64,000 nt of DNA. It comes from Atopsyche davidsoni. Its lineage: Eukaryota; Arthropoda; Insecta; Trichoptera; Hydrobiosidae. A program made the position numbers and the translations under genes. Shown piece by piece: positions 35,701 through 47,592 of this stretch. The stretch's first letter is position 1. Each line of letters opens with the position of its first letter. The notes beneath the pieces are model-generated. The model saw only the letters and a list, made by a program, of their open reading frames with translations, was not told the DNA's origin and made no database searches. The stretch spans positions 1,525,501 through 1,589,500 of the forward strand of contig JAILWY010000009.1 in NCBI GenBank assembly GCA_022113835.1, written 5' to 3'.

Positions 35701-38455
35701 GACGAGTCTTCACAGGACATCTCACGACATTCAAAACACTTCAAAATAAAACCCATACGAATCACCACAAAGTCACGCAACAGTTTCGCAACCAACGACA
35801 GCAATTAAAAACGCTCCCATTGAATGCCGAAATCGTAGCATTTCTCCAATAGTTCGTTTGGTTTCTTCATATGAAATAGATACTGCTAGGTGATCGCCTT
35901 CCCACGACCGTTATCGTGGGAGATACAATAACTTATCACGCTTACCCGCCGGGTTCGGTGAGGTTAGGTTAGATTGGAAAATAAAAAAATTAAAAAAAAC
36001 ATAACATTTAGTTATCTAAATATATATTCATAAATATGTCCTTATGTGAACTATACTATAACCGGTACTATTGCAATGCAATTCAACAACATCAGTTCAC
36101 TCTCTAAAGAAAAAAAATATCAAAAAAAAATATTATACATGTTTTATTTGATTGCGACAATGACCGCGACTGAGTTATTGGGAATGAGCATCACGAAATG
36201 GAACACGGGGCAATATAAAGTGTATTTATGGCGTGTCCGAGGAGTTTCCCGCGCCCCTGTCCGCCGCGGTCCGAAATATATTACGACGATCAAAATAAAA
36301 TACGCCGCTTGACACTGTTTTATTTCGCCGGGCCGGGGGCCTCGTCGAGCACTCCTTTGCATCCTCTCCATGATTCAGAGCTAGATTTTTTTATTCCCCT
36401 AAACACACTAAAAGCGGGGCGGGTACTAGTACCCGTTTCGCGGACTGCTGTCTGAAGGCGGGGCGCGTATTAAAGCGGCAGAAGGTCATTTTATTCTTTA
36501 GGTTTACAGCTCGAAATGTTTGCTTAAGACTCGTCAACGTTACATCTACCAATACTGTCCAGTGATTCTGAACAAAGTGACAATGAAGAAGTAGAGTGGT
36601 CTGAGAATGATAATCCTCCAATTTTTAGGACAAAGTGGTATTGTTGTGATGCCAAGTAATCCGCAAATTGTGTATGAAATGGTTCAACTTTTTATAGGAA
36701 ACGATTTATTTGACTACATGCAAATCAAAGAGTGCATAGACTAGATTTCACACGTGCAATTTTACGCGAATTTTGCCCGCTACGCACATCAGTTTAATCA
36801 ATTTGGTACCCGCTTAAAGTGTGTTAAGATTTCAGCTGGTCATTTTCCAATGCAACGCATCGAACGTTTCGGAGATGCGACAGCCGATTTGGAAATTCTC
36901 TTAGTCATCGTTCGGTTTGATCAGCTTATCTAGCAAAAATATCGCGTGTATAAATTGATTAGTGAAAATAAAGTCGCTTGAGATTATGACGCGCACAGGA
37001 AGCCGCCGAGAACCTGTTGTTCGGAGAAGGAAGTAGGCTGAGCACGAGGCCCATGCATTTACTCGATGACTATCGTTGCCTCCTCCACGCCTCCGGAGAA
37101 CCTGGTCATCGTCAGTGGTTTCGTACCTTGAAAATCCTGCTTCTACAACATTAAAGATCACCTATTTATATGGAATGCACGAAGACACGGAGCTTAATCT
37201 ATCTTGAGATAAAACTACATAGGTCTGTCTTCCCGAGTCGAAAAAAAACGAATTAAGGAAAATCGTTGACAGAATATTTTAAGTCGCAGTACAGGCTCAG
37301 ACATCATAATTAATAAAATGGGGAAAAACCATTTATCACTTGGAATAAAATACTAATTCGACTTTAGAGATCCACCCGCCAGTTTAGCTCCAGCGCAGGC
37401 ATTATATTATCTTGGCCGACAGTTTATAATTTAATAATTATATCCTCCGCAATAAATTTATTCAACAGTTCGACTACCAGGGGAGACACTTCTACGAATC
37501 GAGAAATGCCCGTTTGGGAACACACCTCTGAATGAAATATTAAAATACGATTATTGGTTGGAATTTATTTTTAGAATGGCAAGAATAAATTAAAATACGG
37601 CAACATAAATTTGACTGAATAGAATTAACTCCGGTATGATGGTGATTCAAAAATATCGATTCTTATAGGTGGAAATGAATATTTTAAGTTATCGGTCCTA
37701 AGCTGTGTAGAAATACCCAAAAGGGGTGGGCAACGAACTCTGCGAGAGAAAGCAAAACAAAAAAAACTCGCAACTAATTCTGTGCTTTTTCCTTGTTCAA
37801 TATATAAGGTCAGACTGCCATTTCTGTTTTAAGCTACAGCATATATTATAGAGTCAATTTATTAAGTTAAACGTTGCAATATTTTACTTAAGTACTAATA
37901 ATAACAAGAATGCATTAACTTGATTTAGTATACGTTAAAACGACAAATAATATGTTGAGTTTAAATGACGATTAATTAATTAAATTAGATCAGTGTACCA
38001 CTCCGAGTTGACACATGAAGCCTACAACCCGTAGGCTTCGCTTAAGCACCAGTCAACGTGTGTTTTTATTTGCGTTTGGCGATGACTAGCGTTTGAACAT
38101 TTTCATTTTATATTTTTCAGCAATAATTACCGAACTCCATGCTTGGAATGAATCAATGATCATCATTGCCAATATATTATAATAAAAGTATCAAGTTAAT
38201 TAAAAATATTGAAAATTCATATTCAATTAGAATAACATTTAAGTTTTTTTTGTGTTTTGATACAGCATTACACATTGATTGATGATCAAGATAAAAGTTA
38301 TTATAATTATTTAACTACAACTGATAAACATTGTATTTTATTATTAACGAACAATTCAAATAAAACAGCGCGGAAATAAATCTATTGAAAGTTTGCAGCT
38401 GCTTCTGATGTTGAAATTATTGCATTTAATCTCGTTTCGAAAGCTTTTATAACTA
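32790..38455. other. Non-coding stretch with CpG-richer patches
   Basis: I see no gene here. CpG-richer patches at about 32,870-33,130, 35,270-35,700 and 36,210-36,460 give no recognisable protein. A faint piggyBac-like impression around 36,540-36,790 is too degraded to call. Small perfect hairpins occur at 35,900-35,921 and near 38,009-38,040, and a 14-bp inverted repeat at 34,208-34,324. Confidence 0.5.
34208..34324. repeat. Inverted repeat able to form a hairpin
   Basis: AAAACCCGCCCTGG at 34,208-34,221 is exactly inverted at 34,311-34,324, with weaker pairing continuing outward across one bulge and inward for a few bases. The loop is about 89 bases and AT-rich, holding two GTAATATTT words. 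It could be a small MITE or a structured RNA. Confidence 0.5.
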
Positions 38456-38588
38456 TTTGATTATGGCAGTCGAGGGTGTGTGGCGGCTCGTGGTGGCGAG
38501 TAGTGAGACGTGGTGGCTTGTGGTGGCTTGTGGTGGTGTGGTGGTGGTGTGGTGGTGGTGTGGTGGTGGTGTGGTGGTGGTGTGGTGG
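38455..38588 (+). repeat. GTGGTGG-type minisatellite
   Basis: An 11-base unit TGTGGTGGTGG is repeated about five times from about 38,535 to 38,588, preceded by looser GTGGTGGCTTG units. Confidence 0.85.
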
Positions 38589-39359
38589 CCACCAATAATC
38601 ACTCCTTAGGTGTCAAAGGTTGTTGACTACATGCAGTTTTAGCGACTGCTATTTTTGAGACATTTTTAAATTAGAAAAATATCCAAAAAAAATAGTAAAA
38701 TATCGCTTTATCTTGAGCGACGTTGTGTCCGGCGTGGTGGACACGGCGCTGTTGAGTTCCAGTATTATTACAGTATGGCTCGAATACAAAGAAACGGAGG
38801 CTCCGCCATCGCTAAAACAACAAACATTGCGAAACGGTTTTATTTATATATCGGTAGGCTGAGTGCAGTGGCGTGCAATTCCATATTTGATAATATAAAA
38901 TTTCTTGATAGATTATCTGTAAGTTCTATTAGTACAGAAGAATAATTCAATTACCAATACATTTCGCAGCTTATTGGCGATGATTATTAATATTTAATAA
39001 ACCCTTTACAGTTTAAAAAAATGTGTAAATTGATTACACGATTATAAGCATTTGGTATATGCGATCTATCTATGTGTGAAATATTTCCCGCTGCTCTGTT
39101 TTTAGCAGATTGTGAAAATACGTTTTCCAAAATTTACAAAAACCGAGACGTGCTTTTCATCATGTCATAGCTATGGTTGCTTTTATACTGTATGGATGAA
39201 AATCTGGAGTGCAGAAGTCATGCTCGCCTGATGGAAACATACCACCAGCGATGACTCATCAAAATCTATCAGTCACAGATACAAATTATCAATGGAGTGC
39301 TACCAGATTTGGATCCGGTGTTTATCACCATTCATTTACCTTAAATGATTCGCCTTTTT

Positions 39360-39510
39360 TTTAGGTGTTCAGTTGCTTGAAGTTTTCAGAGCTGTGTTAA
39401 AACATCCCTGATGATAGTCACGGAGACCGAAACGTCGAAGAACTGAAATTTTCAAGCAGCATCCAAGAATAACAGGAGAACACAAAAACAACGGCTGCCA
39501 AAACCTATCA
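39360..39510 (+). repeat. Dispersed repeat, possibly Penelope-like tail (copy 2)
   Basis: CTGATGATAGTCACGGAGAC is followed by CGAAACGTCG and, about 60 bases on, CAACGGCTGCCAAAACCT (39,489-39,506). The arrangement parallels the copy at 3.8 kb. The motif order resembles the spacer or tail of Penelope-like elements; no reverse transcriptase is visible nearby. Confidence 0.4.
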
Positions 39511-40799
39511 ACATGCATATTAATCAACAAACTCTTAGGGTGTCTCTGGTGAGTTCTGAGATGATGATTGAACTTGGTTGTAGCAAACAGTGAGGTAGCT
39601 ACATAGATTATTCGTTTCGAAAAGAGGGCAAGTAATCCAACGTCAGTCTTCGTTGAAAGGTCAACCAGGTGTATGGACCTATGATCGGGACTTCGACTCA
39701 TACTCCACATCGGAAGACGGTCGGTATAATGTGGACCGCACGCCACTGGCAAAGTGAGGTGGTTGCATAAGAGCCGGTGGGTTGAATAACCGACATTCGA
39801 GAGACAAAAACTGAGTTTTTAATGTCTCAACAGCGCCACGCGTGCAGCGGCAACCACCGAGCCGCCTCGATCAATTAACAAATGTGAAAACCAACCGCGC
39901 AATCAACTGCTGTATTCTTTTACACAAAACGTTCACCTGAAAAAAGTCGGTTCAGGTAAAAAAAACTTAATACTTAAGTATTCATATTATCATTTTAATT
40001 GAACGCACAAAATAACAGCACTACTTAAATCCACGCATATTTAAAAAAAAATCGAAGCCTTACCTTTGCTTCTTCGACTTCAACTGAAACTTTGATAAAA
40101 CTGTGCTAACCGCTAAGCTTCCAGGCGATTGAAGGCAGATATGACGGGTGTGTCGACGAAGCACCCGGTAAGCTTCATCCACAAAAATATTCATATCCTT
40201 TCAGCTTGTGTGCGTTCAATTTACCGATACGTCATATCTTCTGGAATTTGGGTGTGCGGTCTGTAAAAAACGAAAACGAAAATAAAAATAGTATCAATAA
40301 TTCATAATGACCCATAAATGTATTTTTATTAAGTAAAGTCATATCTTATCACATTTAGTTTATCACTACTCAGTGGAACGCTGTGGCCTGATTCAGATCG
40401 TTTGCAATCAACGAACCAACGGAGATCGTTGGTTTGTCAACGTAGTATCCTTACTCCTATTTACAATTCATTTATTTATATTCGACAAACCATGTTAAGG
40501 GTGCAATTTATTCGTATTAATTCAATACTTTTGAATTAACACCTTTAATATTTGTCACATAAAAAAAAACTTTATTCATAGCGTGCGTTTCAACTAATCG
40601 CTCTATGAGCGTATTAAATCCACTATTCAATTTTTTTAAATATTTAATCAAAAAGTATACTCTTGGCCGTGTATATGGGTTTTCATTAAAAATATAATTA
40701 CTTTAAATAATTTCAATTGGCGTTTTGCTTTTGGATTTGGATTTGACCACTTTGGTCATTGAAGTTCGAGCAGAGCCATTTATGACATGACATCTTTGC

Positions 40800-41110
40800 A
40801 GAACTTTCTTACGGGATTCCGATGGAGCTGCCGGGGCTCTGAGGCTCTTCCACGGTGAACTAGGAATCCCAAAGGGGCCAGCTCAGCCGGACAGGAAACA
40901 GGGTCACCCAGGTCTGCGGGGCCGGTGACCCCCGAACTCGGAGAAAGTGCCCGCCTCGCCGCAACTCAGCTTCCGCTCGCGAAATCGCGACACGCCGCGC
41001 ATCCCAGCCCCGCCTCCGCCCGCGTCGAAGCCTTCAACTCCCCGGCGAGAAGAAAGCAGACTACGAGGCATCTGCCAAGGGTGACAGCGTTTCCTCTGCG
41101 CGATCAATAA
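40800..41110. other. GC-rich patch of unclear origin
   Basis: About 300 bases are much richer in G+C than the surroundings and open in more than one frame on both strands. The translations show no domain I know. It may be an insertion from a transposon or a promoter island. Confidence 0.35.
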
Positions 41111-43230
41111 AATGTGGAAGCTCCCCAAACACCCGGCGAAGAATCCGCCACAGCCCTTTCACGATATTTTCAAAGAGTAAACGATCGAGCTGTATTGATT
41201 GAAAGGGCATTATATCGCGTACGCGTGAAATTGAATAGGGGATTCCTAAAATTGGATTATGACTATGCATGATGACTCGCACATATATTTTTTTTAATTA
41301 GGTTTCGCACTACCTTCACCAAATAGGCAAATTTACCATTCTTACAATTTTCCAACATATAAAAGATCTATTCTACTAGTTTTAATTAATCCACACATTC
41401 ACCGTTAACTTCGACATCTATGTGGAAACTAAAAAGACTTCAAACTATCAGAGTTAGTAGCAGTTCTAGATGGCGATCAAACAAATATATTTCTGATTTT
41501 ATTCACACATATACCGAATTTCTCAGCACAGAGCATAGTGATTCAGTCATTAACAATTTTAAATATGCAAGTCACAGTGGAGTTCGAGTCACCATTGTAA
41601 TTCGCGTATCATGCTCCGTGAGACTCGTGGGATGTCTTATCTATGTTCTATATTAGTAAAGTTGGGGTACATAAATTGACACACAAGAACTCGAAGGTCA
41701 AAATTTCTTTCATAAAACCTTAGGGTTTTGGAATCGATCATTCTTACAGTAATCTTCAAGCCCTGTTACAACATCAATTTATTTTTAAGGAAGATAGTTT
41801 ACGCAAAATATATAAAATGACTTCTACTGTAGCATTTTACTCGCACAGTGATAAGATTATAATCGAAATACACATATGCGTACTGATTACACTATCAGTA
41901 AAATATCTAATTGCGTTTGTGTCCTGCTAAACTTAAATGATTCAAAGTGATCTTTCTAATGAATATCTACTTTATATGAGACCTTTGAATAAAATACAAA
42001 AACACAGATTAAAGATAACGTCAATACATATGTATACAAAACAAACATTTATAAACATATTTTATTGTGTGTTCAGCCGCGGCGGTTTAACAATTTACTG
42101 GAGCCATTTTCAACTGAAATTAGGTTCAGTACCGTAGCCGAAACAATGGAATATTAATCAACATTTGGCGTACCTCAGCACCCAAGAAAATAAATACATT
42201 GGCAGCGGCCGTCAAAAACTACAAACAAATTGTTTTTTTTTAAAGTTACGACAATATTTATTTATCGTTATCACCCACGAAATGGTACAAAAACATATCA
42301 GTATAGGTATTTTTAGTTCTTGACATTGGCAGGCATTCAATTTGTTTTTTTTTTTACATAAATACAAACTTTTCTTTGTGTGTTATTTTTTTTATCAGTG
42401 CTCGAAGTTATAAATCTGAACATGCCATATTTTCTTTTATATTTCAGCCATATTTATTTAAAAATAAAAAAACAACTCAAATCATCATTGTCGATTGTAC
42501 AATATTACGATCACAAAACTATAAATATTATGTATCCATTTAAATACATCCAATGAAAATAGCCAAAAACTAATATTGGTTTTTTATCGATTCTCTGTTT
42601 TAATTGGCCGATGAACCCGCAGTGGGTTAATAACATGATTTTATTGGGAAAAAATAATTTTAAGCGATAAGTTTGTCGTGTTGCTGTATATGTTTGTACA
42701 TACGTTTGTATGTACACATATCTACAAAGTACGTACCTGTTATCTTTGACCCATATTCTGTTAAATCCATAATGTGATATCGTGAACAATTAAACGAATT
42801 CCGTGAATAAGATACAAAAAAAATATGTATTAAACAATAAAAACGTATATATATACATTATTTTAGATCAAAACATATAACGTCATCTTATTATTAAATT
42901 ATACATTATGTCTGCTAGCTAATCTCAACTATTGCAAAAATCTAATAGCAGAAAAAAATTATTGTGATTTTGAAGAATATTATGAATCGCCAATTATAGC
43001 AATACATGACGTATATCTTGATTTAAGGGTTTTTTGCACATATACACAAACACAAACTCAATAACGAAAATAGGGAAATCCATGTAAGCTACCACCTCTT
43101 GTAAGACCCACAACCTGTGCCAAGATCAGGGGACAGCAACACACCATAATGCAAGTATAACCTTAGGAATATTGGATATAAACATAAAATAAAATAAACA
43201 ATATTGGAATTTAATATTTTTTTGTTCTTA
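41110..43230. other. Non-coding AT-rich stretch
   Basis: I see no gene or repeat here that I can support. The 3' untranslated region of the minus-strand gene starting at 43,447 probably occupies the right-hand end. Confidence 0.5.
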
Positions 43231-43231
43231 C

Positions 43232-43447
43232 CTATTTCATCTTTTTATCTTCAAAATCAGATGCGGCTAATGACGGCCTTCTCAAAAGTACCGCCAAAAT
43301 CAAGGCAAAAATCATAACACAAGCAGCCATAAACATAAACACACTTGACCCGTCGGGGCCGATCGATTGAACTGTCAGTGCGGCCGACTTGACGCTATCA
43401 ATGAAAAACTTGCCGGCGCTGTCGCCGTCCCCGCAGCACCCATTCAT
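43232..43447 (-). CDS. Small single-pass membrane protein, 71 aa, unassigned
   Basis: A single open frame of 71 codons begins at the ATG at 43,447 and ends in TAG at 43,232. The protein starts MNGCCGDGDSAGKFFIDSVK, has one hydrophobic segment at about residues 35-55 (VFMFMAACVMIFALILAVLL) and ends with a short charged tail (RRPSLAASDFEDKKMK). It is strikingly richer in G+C than the DNA on either side, as real exons in this region are. The two arginines after the membrane segment suggest a cytosolic C-terminus. It stands head to head with SF3B6, 796 bases between start codons. An upstream 5' untranslated exon cannot be excluded. I do not recognise the family and assign no function. Confidence 0.65.
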   Translation of the reverse strand: MNGCCGDGDSAGKFFIDSVKSAALTVQSIGPDGSSVFMFMAACVMIFALILAVLLRRPSLAASDFEDKKMK

Positions 43448-43713
43448 GACGATAAAAAAGTATTCAGTTTGATATTAGTTTAAAAACCAAACAATACACT
43501 CATTTATATCAATCAAAATAAAATGTGTAAAAATAAACTTTGAAGATTGAATTGCACAAATACCATATGATGACCATAGACCATAATGAAATTCCGAAGA
43601 AACATACTTTTTAATTTTTTTATAATTTTTATAAAATTGGTTTCTAATTCTTCAATCCTTTTCTATAGTAATTAATTACTAAATTGAAAATATTGGAGTA
43701 AAAATAAAAATTA

Positions 43714-43790
43714 CAGTAAAACATCGATATAACAGACCCCTGGTTAACAGACTTCGAATATAACGGACTAAAAATCCGGTCTAATGTAAA
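43714..43790 (+). mobile_element. Pogo-like terminal fragment
   Basis: CAGTAAAACATCGATATAAC followed by AGACCCC and later ATAACGGAC resembles the left end of pogo/Tigger elements, which start CAGTA and carry ATATAACGGACC-type subterminal words. A TA lies just before it. I find no matching right end nearby, so it is a truncated copy or a solo end. It lies in the upstream region between the small membrane-protein gene and SF3B6. Confidence 0.5.
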
Positions 43791-44242
43791 AAATAATTCG
43801 TTATTTTCAAAAGTTGATTATAAAAAAAAACAGCAAACTTCAAAGGTGCAAGCAAAAGTTGATTTCTTTTTAGTATGATTACCTTTAGTAAAATGATAAA
43901 CATTGGTTTTGAGATGACACATTTTTACTTAATATTTATTCATCAATTACTTTTTGAATAATTATGTACTGCATTATAAAAGGTTAACTGTCCAATGTGT
44001 ATATTTTAATAATTTATTTTTGAAGTGGGCTATTTTATTAAAAACTGGTAGTACTGAATGCCATAGACAAAATAAGCATCGAAATGCCCGATCAGAGATA
44101 ATATGCCAAAGACTATACCGAATGGTTGACGCTAGTTGTCATATTTATACGTTAGTGATCGATTCGTTTATGTTTAAGTTGTATATTTCTAGCTTAGAAA
44201 AACGTTTTTAATTTATAAAAAGAAAGGAACCTTTGTATCATC

Positions 44243-44927
44243 ATGGCTTTAGCAATGCAACGGCGAACAAATGTAAGCCTTTTATATAAATAAGATTGTT
44301 TACTACATATTATATTTAGGGTTAACTATTAAATATTTTTCGTATTGAGACCAATTTTATTTGATATTATGTTGAATTAAGTATAGCATACTTCATTTTT
44401 GCTAAGCATGTCTTATTAAATCAGTTCATAATTAAATTTTGTGTTCATCATGAATTCTCTAAATATGTGTTTATTTACAGGTTCGTCTTCCTCCAGAAGT
44501 GAATCGTGTTCTTTACATTAGAAACCTACCGTATAAAATAACAGCCGAAGAAATGTACGATATATTTGGGAAGTACGGAGCTATACGTCAAATACGAGTG
44601 TAAGATATTAATACTGATTTCCTTTGTTGATTTTTTATCATGTCTAAGTTTATCAATTAATATTAAAACCGTAATTTTTTTCTCAACAGAGGTAACACTC
44701 CGGAAACACGAGGAACCGCATTCGTTGTCTACGAAGATATATTTGATGCGAAGAGTGCATGTGACCACCTCTCTGGATTTAATGTTTGCAATCGCTATTT
44801 AGTTGTTCTCTACTACAGATCCAACAAAGCATTTAAAGGTGTTGATATTGAAAAGAAGCAAGAAGAACTTGATACTATTAAAAAGAAATACGGAATAACA
44901 ACTGATGATCTTAAAAAACCACAATAG
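44243..44927 (+). CDS. Sf3b6: SF3B6 (p14/SF3B14), branch-site subunit of SF3b
   Basis: Three exons, 44,243-44,272, 44,481-44,599 and 44,690-44,927, join in frame to 128 aa, about the usual length. The protein is the p14 subunit of SF3b in the U2 snRNP, which contacts the branch-site adenosine of pre-mRNA in the nucleus. One RRM covers about residues 17-95. RNP2 is seen in VLYIRNL and RNP1 in GTAFVVYE, with the hallmark [10 protein letters not shown] and [15 protein letters not shown] stretches of this family. The C-terminal helix ([20 protein letters not shown]) is the part that in the human protein binds SF3B1. Exon 2 ends in GT|GTAAGA and exon 3 begins AG|AGGTAAC, giving the conserved RVGN. 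It is divergent from the small membrane-protein gene and convergent with the first FUN14 gene. Confidence 0.97.
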
Positions 44928-45585
44928 TTCAATTAGTTTCATCACATTTAAGATAAATTAATTATAAAAATAACATGTAAATAGTTATATGTTTAATTAA
45001 GAACCCTTAATTTTTATTACAAGATTCATAAGTATCTCTAAGCATATTTGTAATAAATAATAACTTTTCTAAGAGTGTCTTTACAGTCAGAACCTTCCCT
45101 TGTAACTGATGACTGAAAATGGTTTAGATTAATATGATTATTACAGTTAAGATTGAGAAAACAAGATAGTATTGTGCTCTTTTCCCTTATAATCATAAAA
45201 TTTGACTGCACATAATTACTGCATTCAAATTTTCATAAGCTCCATAAACAGTTGCAGTTTAGTTTTTTTACTTTAAATCTCTACAGAGCCCTGTTGTTTG
45301 ATCTAAATTAAATGTATCATGTCCCATTTAAATACTAAAAATTTTAAACATCAACTGAAAAAACTATTCATTGACCAATTGAAAATAAAATAACAAATTC
45401 ACAGTTGAATAAAATTTATTACTAACACTATGTACCTAAAAGACAACAATACACTTAAAATAAACTAAATAACTTAATTCAAATTTATAGATTCTCTAAA
45501 ACTAAATTAAAATAATAAATCAAGTAATGGCTAGATTCTTAAAATATTTAATACAACCAGATCATACAATACAAGTGTGCGCATA

Positions 45586-46508
45586 TTATGAAGATGCAAT
45601 TCCAAACAAAACGCCCCCCGTAAAACCTGCTGAATAGTAGGAATTTGTCTTCATGAAGTTAATAACCTGAAACAAAAATATATATTTTATCATTTTTATT
45701 AAAGATCAAGTATGCGGTCTCAAAAATAAATTTTACTTTTCATAAAAATTATTCAGGTATTTGTAAATTAAATATTTTGCTTATTTTGAAAACATTATTA
45801 TAAAGTATACAGACCCTGTCAACCCAAGCTGAAGATCTGTTATTTGTTTCTTTTTCGATCTTATCTCCCATTTTGTCGACACCCTTGTGTATTTTATCCC
45901 AGTTGATGTTGATGTATCCACTTTGAGTAGCCAAGTGCAGGATTATCACACTGCCTCCTAATCCCACTGCAGCAATCTTGCCGACCTTCATGCCAATATA
46001 TCCAGTGACCCTGTTGAATCACAAATGTTTCATAAATTTATCTAAATTACAAGGACACTTTCACTGTGGTAAAGTTTTACTAACTACAGTTAGGTTTGTA
46101 TAAATTTGGTATCATTCTATTTTTTTTATTGTTTCAATAATGCACACCACTGGTAAGTAAATTTATCAAATTAATTTGACAATGCTGTAAAGACAATAAC
46201 TCATAAATAATAATTCTTAAGAGATATCTATCTAATATTCTTAAGTAATATACCTCTGTTGTTTATTCGCTAAAATTTTGAATTAATAAATACTTTTTTC
46301 TTGGATAAATTATGATGACATCATAACCAATCATATAATCACAAGACTTAAATTAAATCGTAAGGAATTTTGTATCTTACCACCCAGAAACTGTTCCTAT
46401 GACTAGCTGTTTAGTCGCTGAAGATTTTCCAATATCCCCCATGGCTTTTTCAATCATTTTTTTTGAGTCTTTTACAAAGCTGTCAACTTCCTTATTTGTG
46501 TCACTCAT
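45586..46508 (-). CDS. FUN14 domain protein, paralogue a (FUNDC1-like)
   Basis: Exons on the minus strand are 46,508-46,381, 46,010-45,815 and 45,666-45,586, joining to 134 aa. FUN14 proteins sit in the mitochondrial outer membrane; FUNDC1 is a mitophagy receptor. The conserved core is visible as GTVSGW, then GYIGMKVGKIAAVGLGGSVI, then SGYININWDKI, and the end YYSAGFTGGVLFGIASS matches the FUNDC1 C-terminus. The N-terminus (MSDTNKEVDSFVKDSKKMIE) is short and has no Y/W/F-x-x-L/I/V motif, so the LC3-binding site of mammalian FUNDC1 is not seen. The second intron has a weak donor, AGG|GTCTGT, but it sits exactly where the paralogue has its donor. A 5' exon may lie near 47,100-47,200: a TTTTTAG acceptor precedes the start codon. 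It is head to head with paralogue b. Confidence 0.9.
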
Positions 46509-47199
46509 CTTTCCTAAAAACCACATTGAATATATTACATAATGAAGTATTTAACATAAATGAAATATGTAAGAATACACCATCTTATAAATCTTTTTCA
46601 CACCGAAATAATGATATTCACAAAAAAATTAATACATAAGCAAAATCAATACTATAAACATTTGAAAAAAGGGATACCTTACATATATTTTATCTATTAT
46701 GTGCAAATATATGTAATATACATTTCAGCAGGACAATGAAAAATAAAAGTTTAACAATGTATCAATATAATTAAATATTGTACCAATTAGGTGTTATTTA
46801 CTTATATGATTTCAGTAACTTATAAATAAAATTAAAACGAAAAATACAAATTCTTAAAAAAAATATTTCTTCAACATCCAATAACATTTCTCACGTGAAA
46901 ACGATTAAATCACATGAACACTACAGCGCAATTGTCTTCTAAGAATAAAAAATATCAAAAGCAATACAATAAAGTTTTTATATTTGTATGTAAAACTGGG
47001 ATAAAATATAGTAAAACAATATAGGAAATGAAGGTTTTAACCAACCTAGATGAAGTCTCCAACTGGATGCTAAATGAATATATTTTGGAATAATTATCAA
47101 AAACGTAATCGCAGGTAAATACAATTTTTATCCTTGAATTGCAGTGTCGCTTTTTCTTCCTCGCTCAGTTTATTGTCCATAGACAAATGTCAGATCCTA

Positions 47200-47592
47200 C
47201 TTCTGGATATATTTCGTATCGATCCTATATAATATCCAAGTTATAATATAAAAAAAAAGAAATAAACTGATCTATTACGAAATAATAAATTATAAGTTAG
47301 TACTCGGGTTATTTTAATTAAAATTGCATAAAAATTCAATAAAAATATAATTATTTCGAGCAATCAAAACTATTGTGTGTTCGAGTTGTTTATGGTTAAT
47401 TTCTATTTTGACAAGTGACGTCTGGTGCGACGGCATTTTGTGAGCTTTGCCGCATTCGTTGGTGTTGTACGTTATCATCCACTTTATTGTAAAACCAGGT
47501 GATAATCGATACTCAAATAATTAAATATATTTTTAGTGGTTTTTTTTAAATCGATTTAAATATTTATTAACCCGATATTTATAGATACAATC
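47200..47592. promoter_or_regulatory. Shared upstream region of the two FUN14 genes
   Basis: The stretch lies between the likely 5' end of the minus-strand FUN14 gene and the start codon of the plus-strand one. It is AT-rich, with a small GC-richer patch at about 47,400-47,475. No TATA box clearly placed for either gene is visible. Bidirectional promoter function is inferred from the layout. Confidence 0.35.

Noticed and set aside
35541..35852. 103-codon frame, plus an overlapping minus-strand frame
   Set aside because: Neither matches a known protein, and the segment is simply GC-richer than its surroundings.
36540..36800. Faint piggyBac-like translation (acidic run, then FYANFARYAHQ)
   Set aside because: It is broken by stops and frame changes and lacks any firm piggyBac motif.
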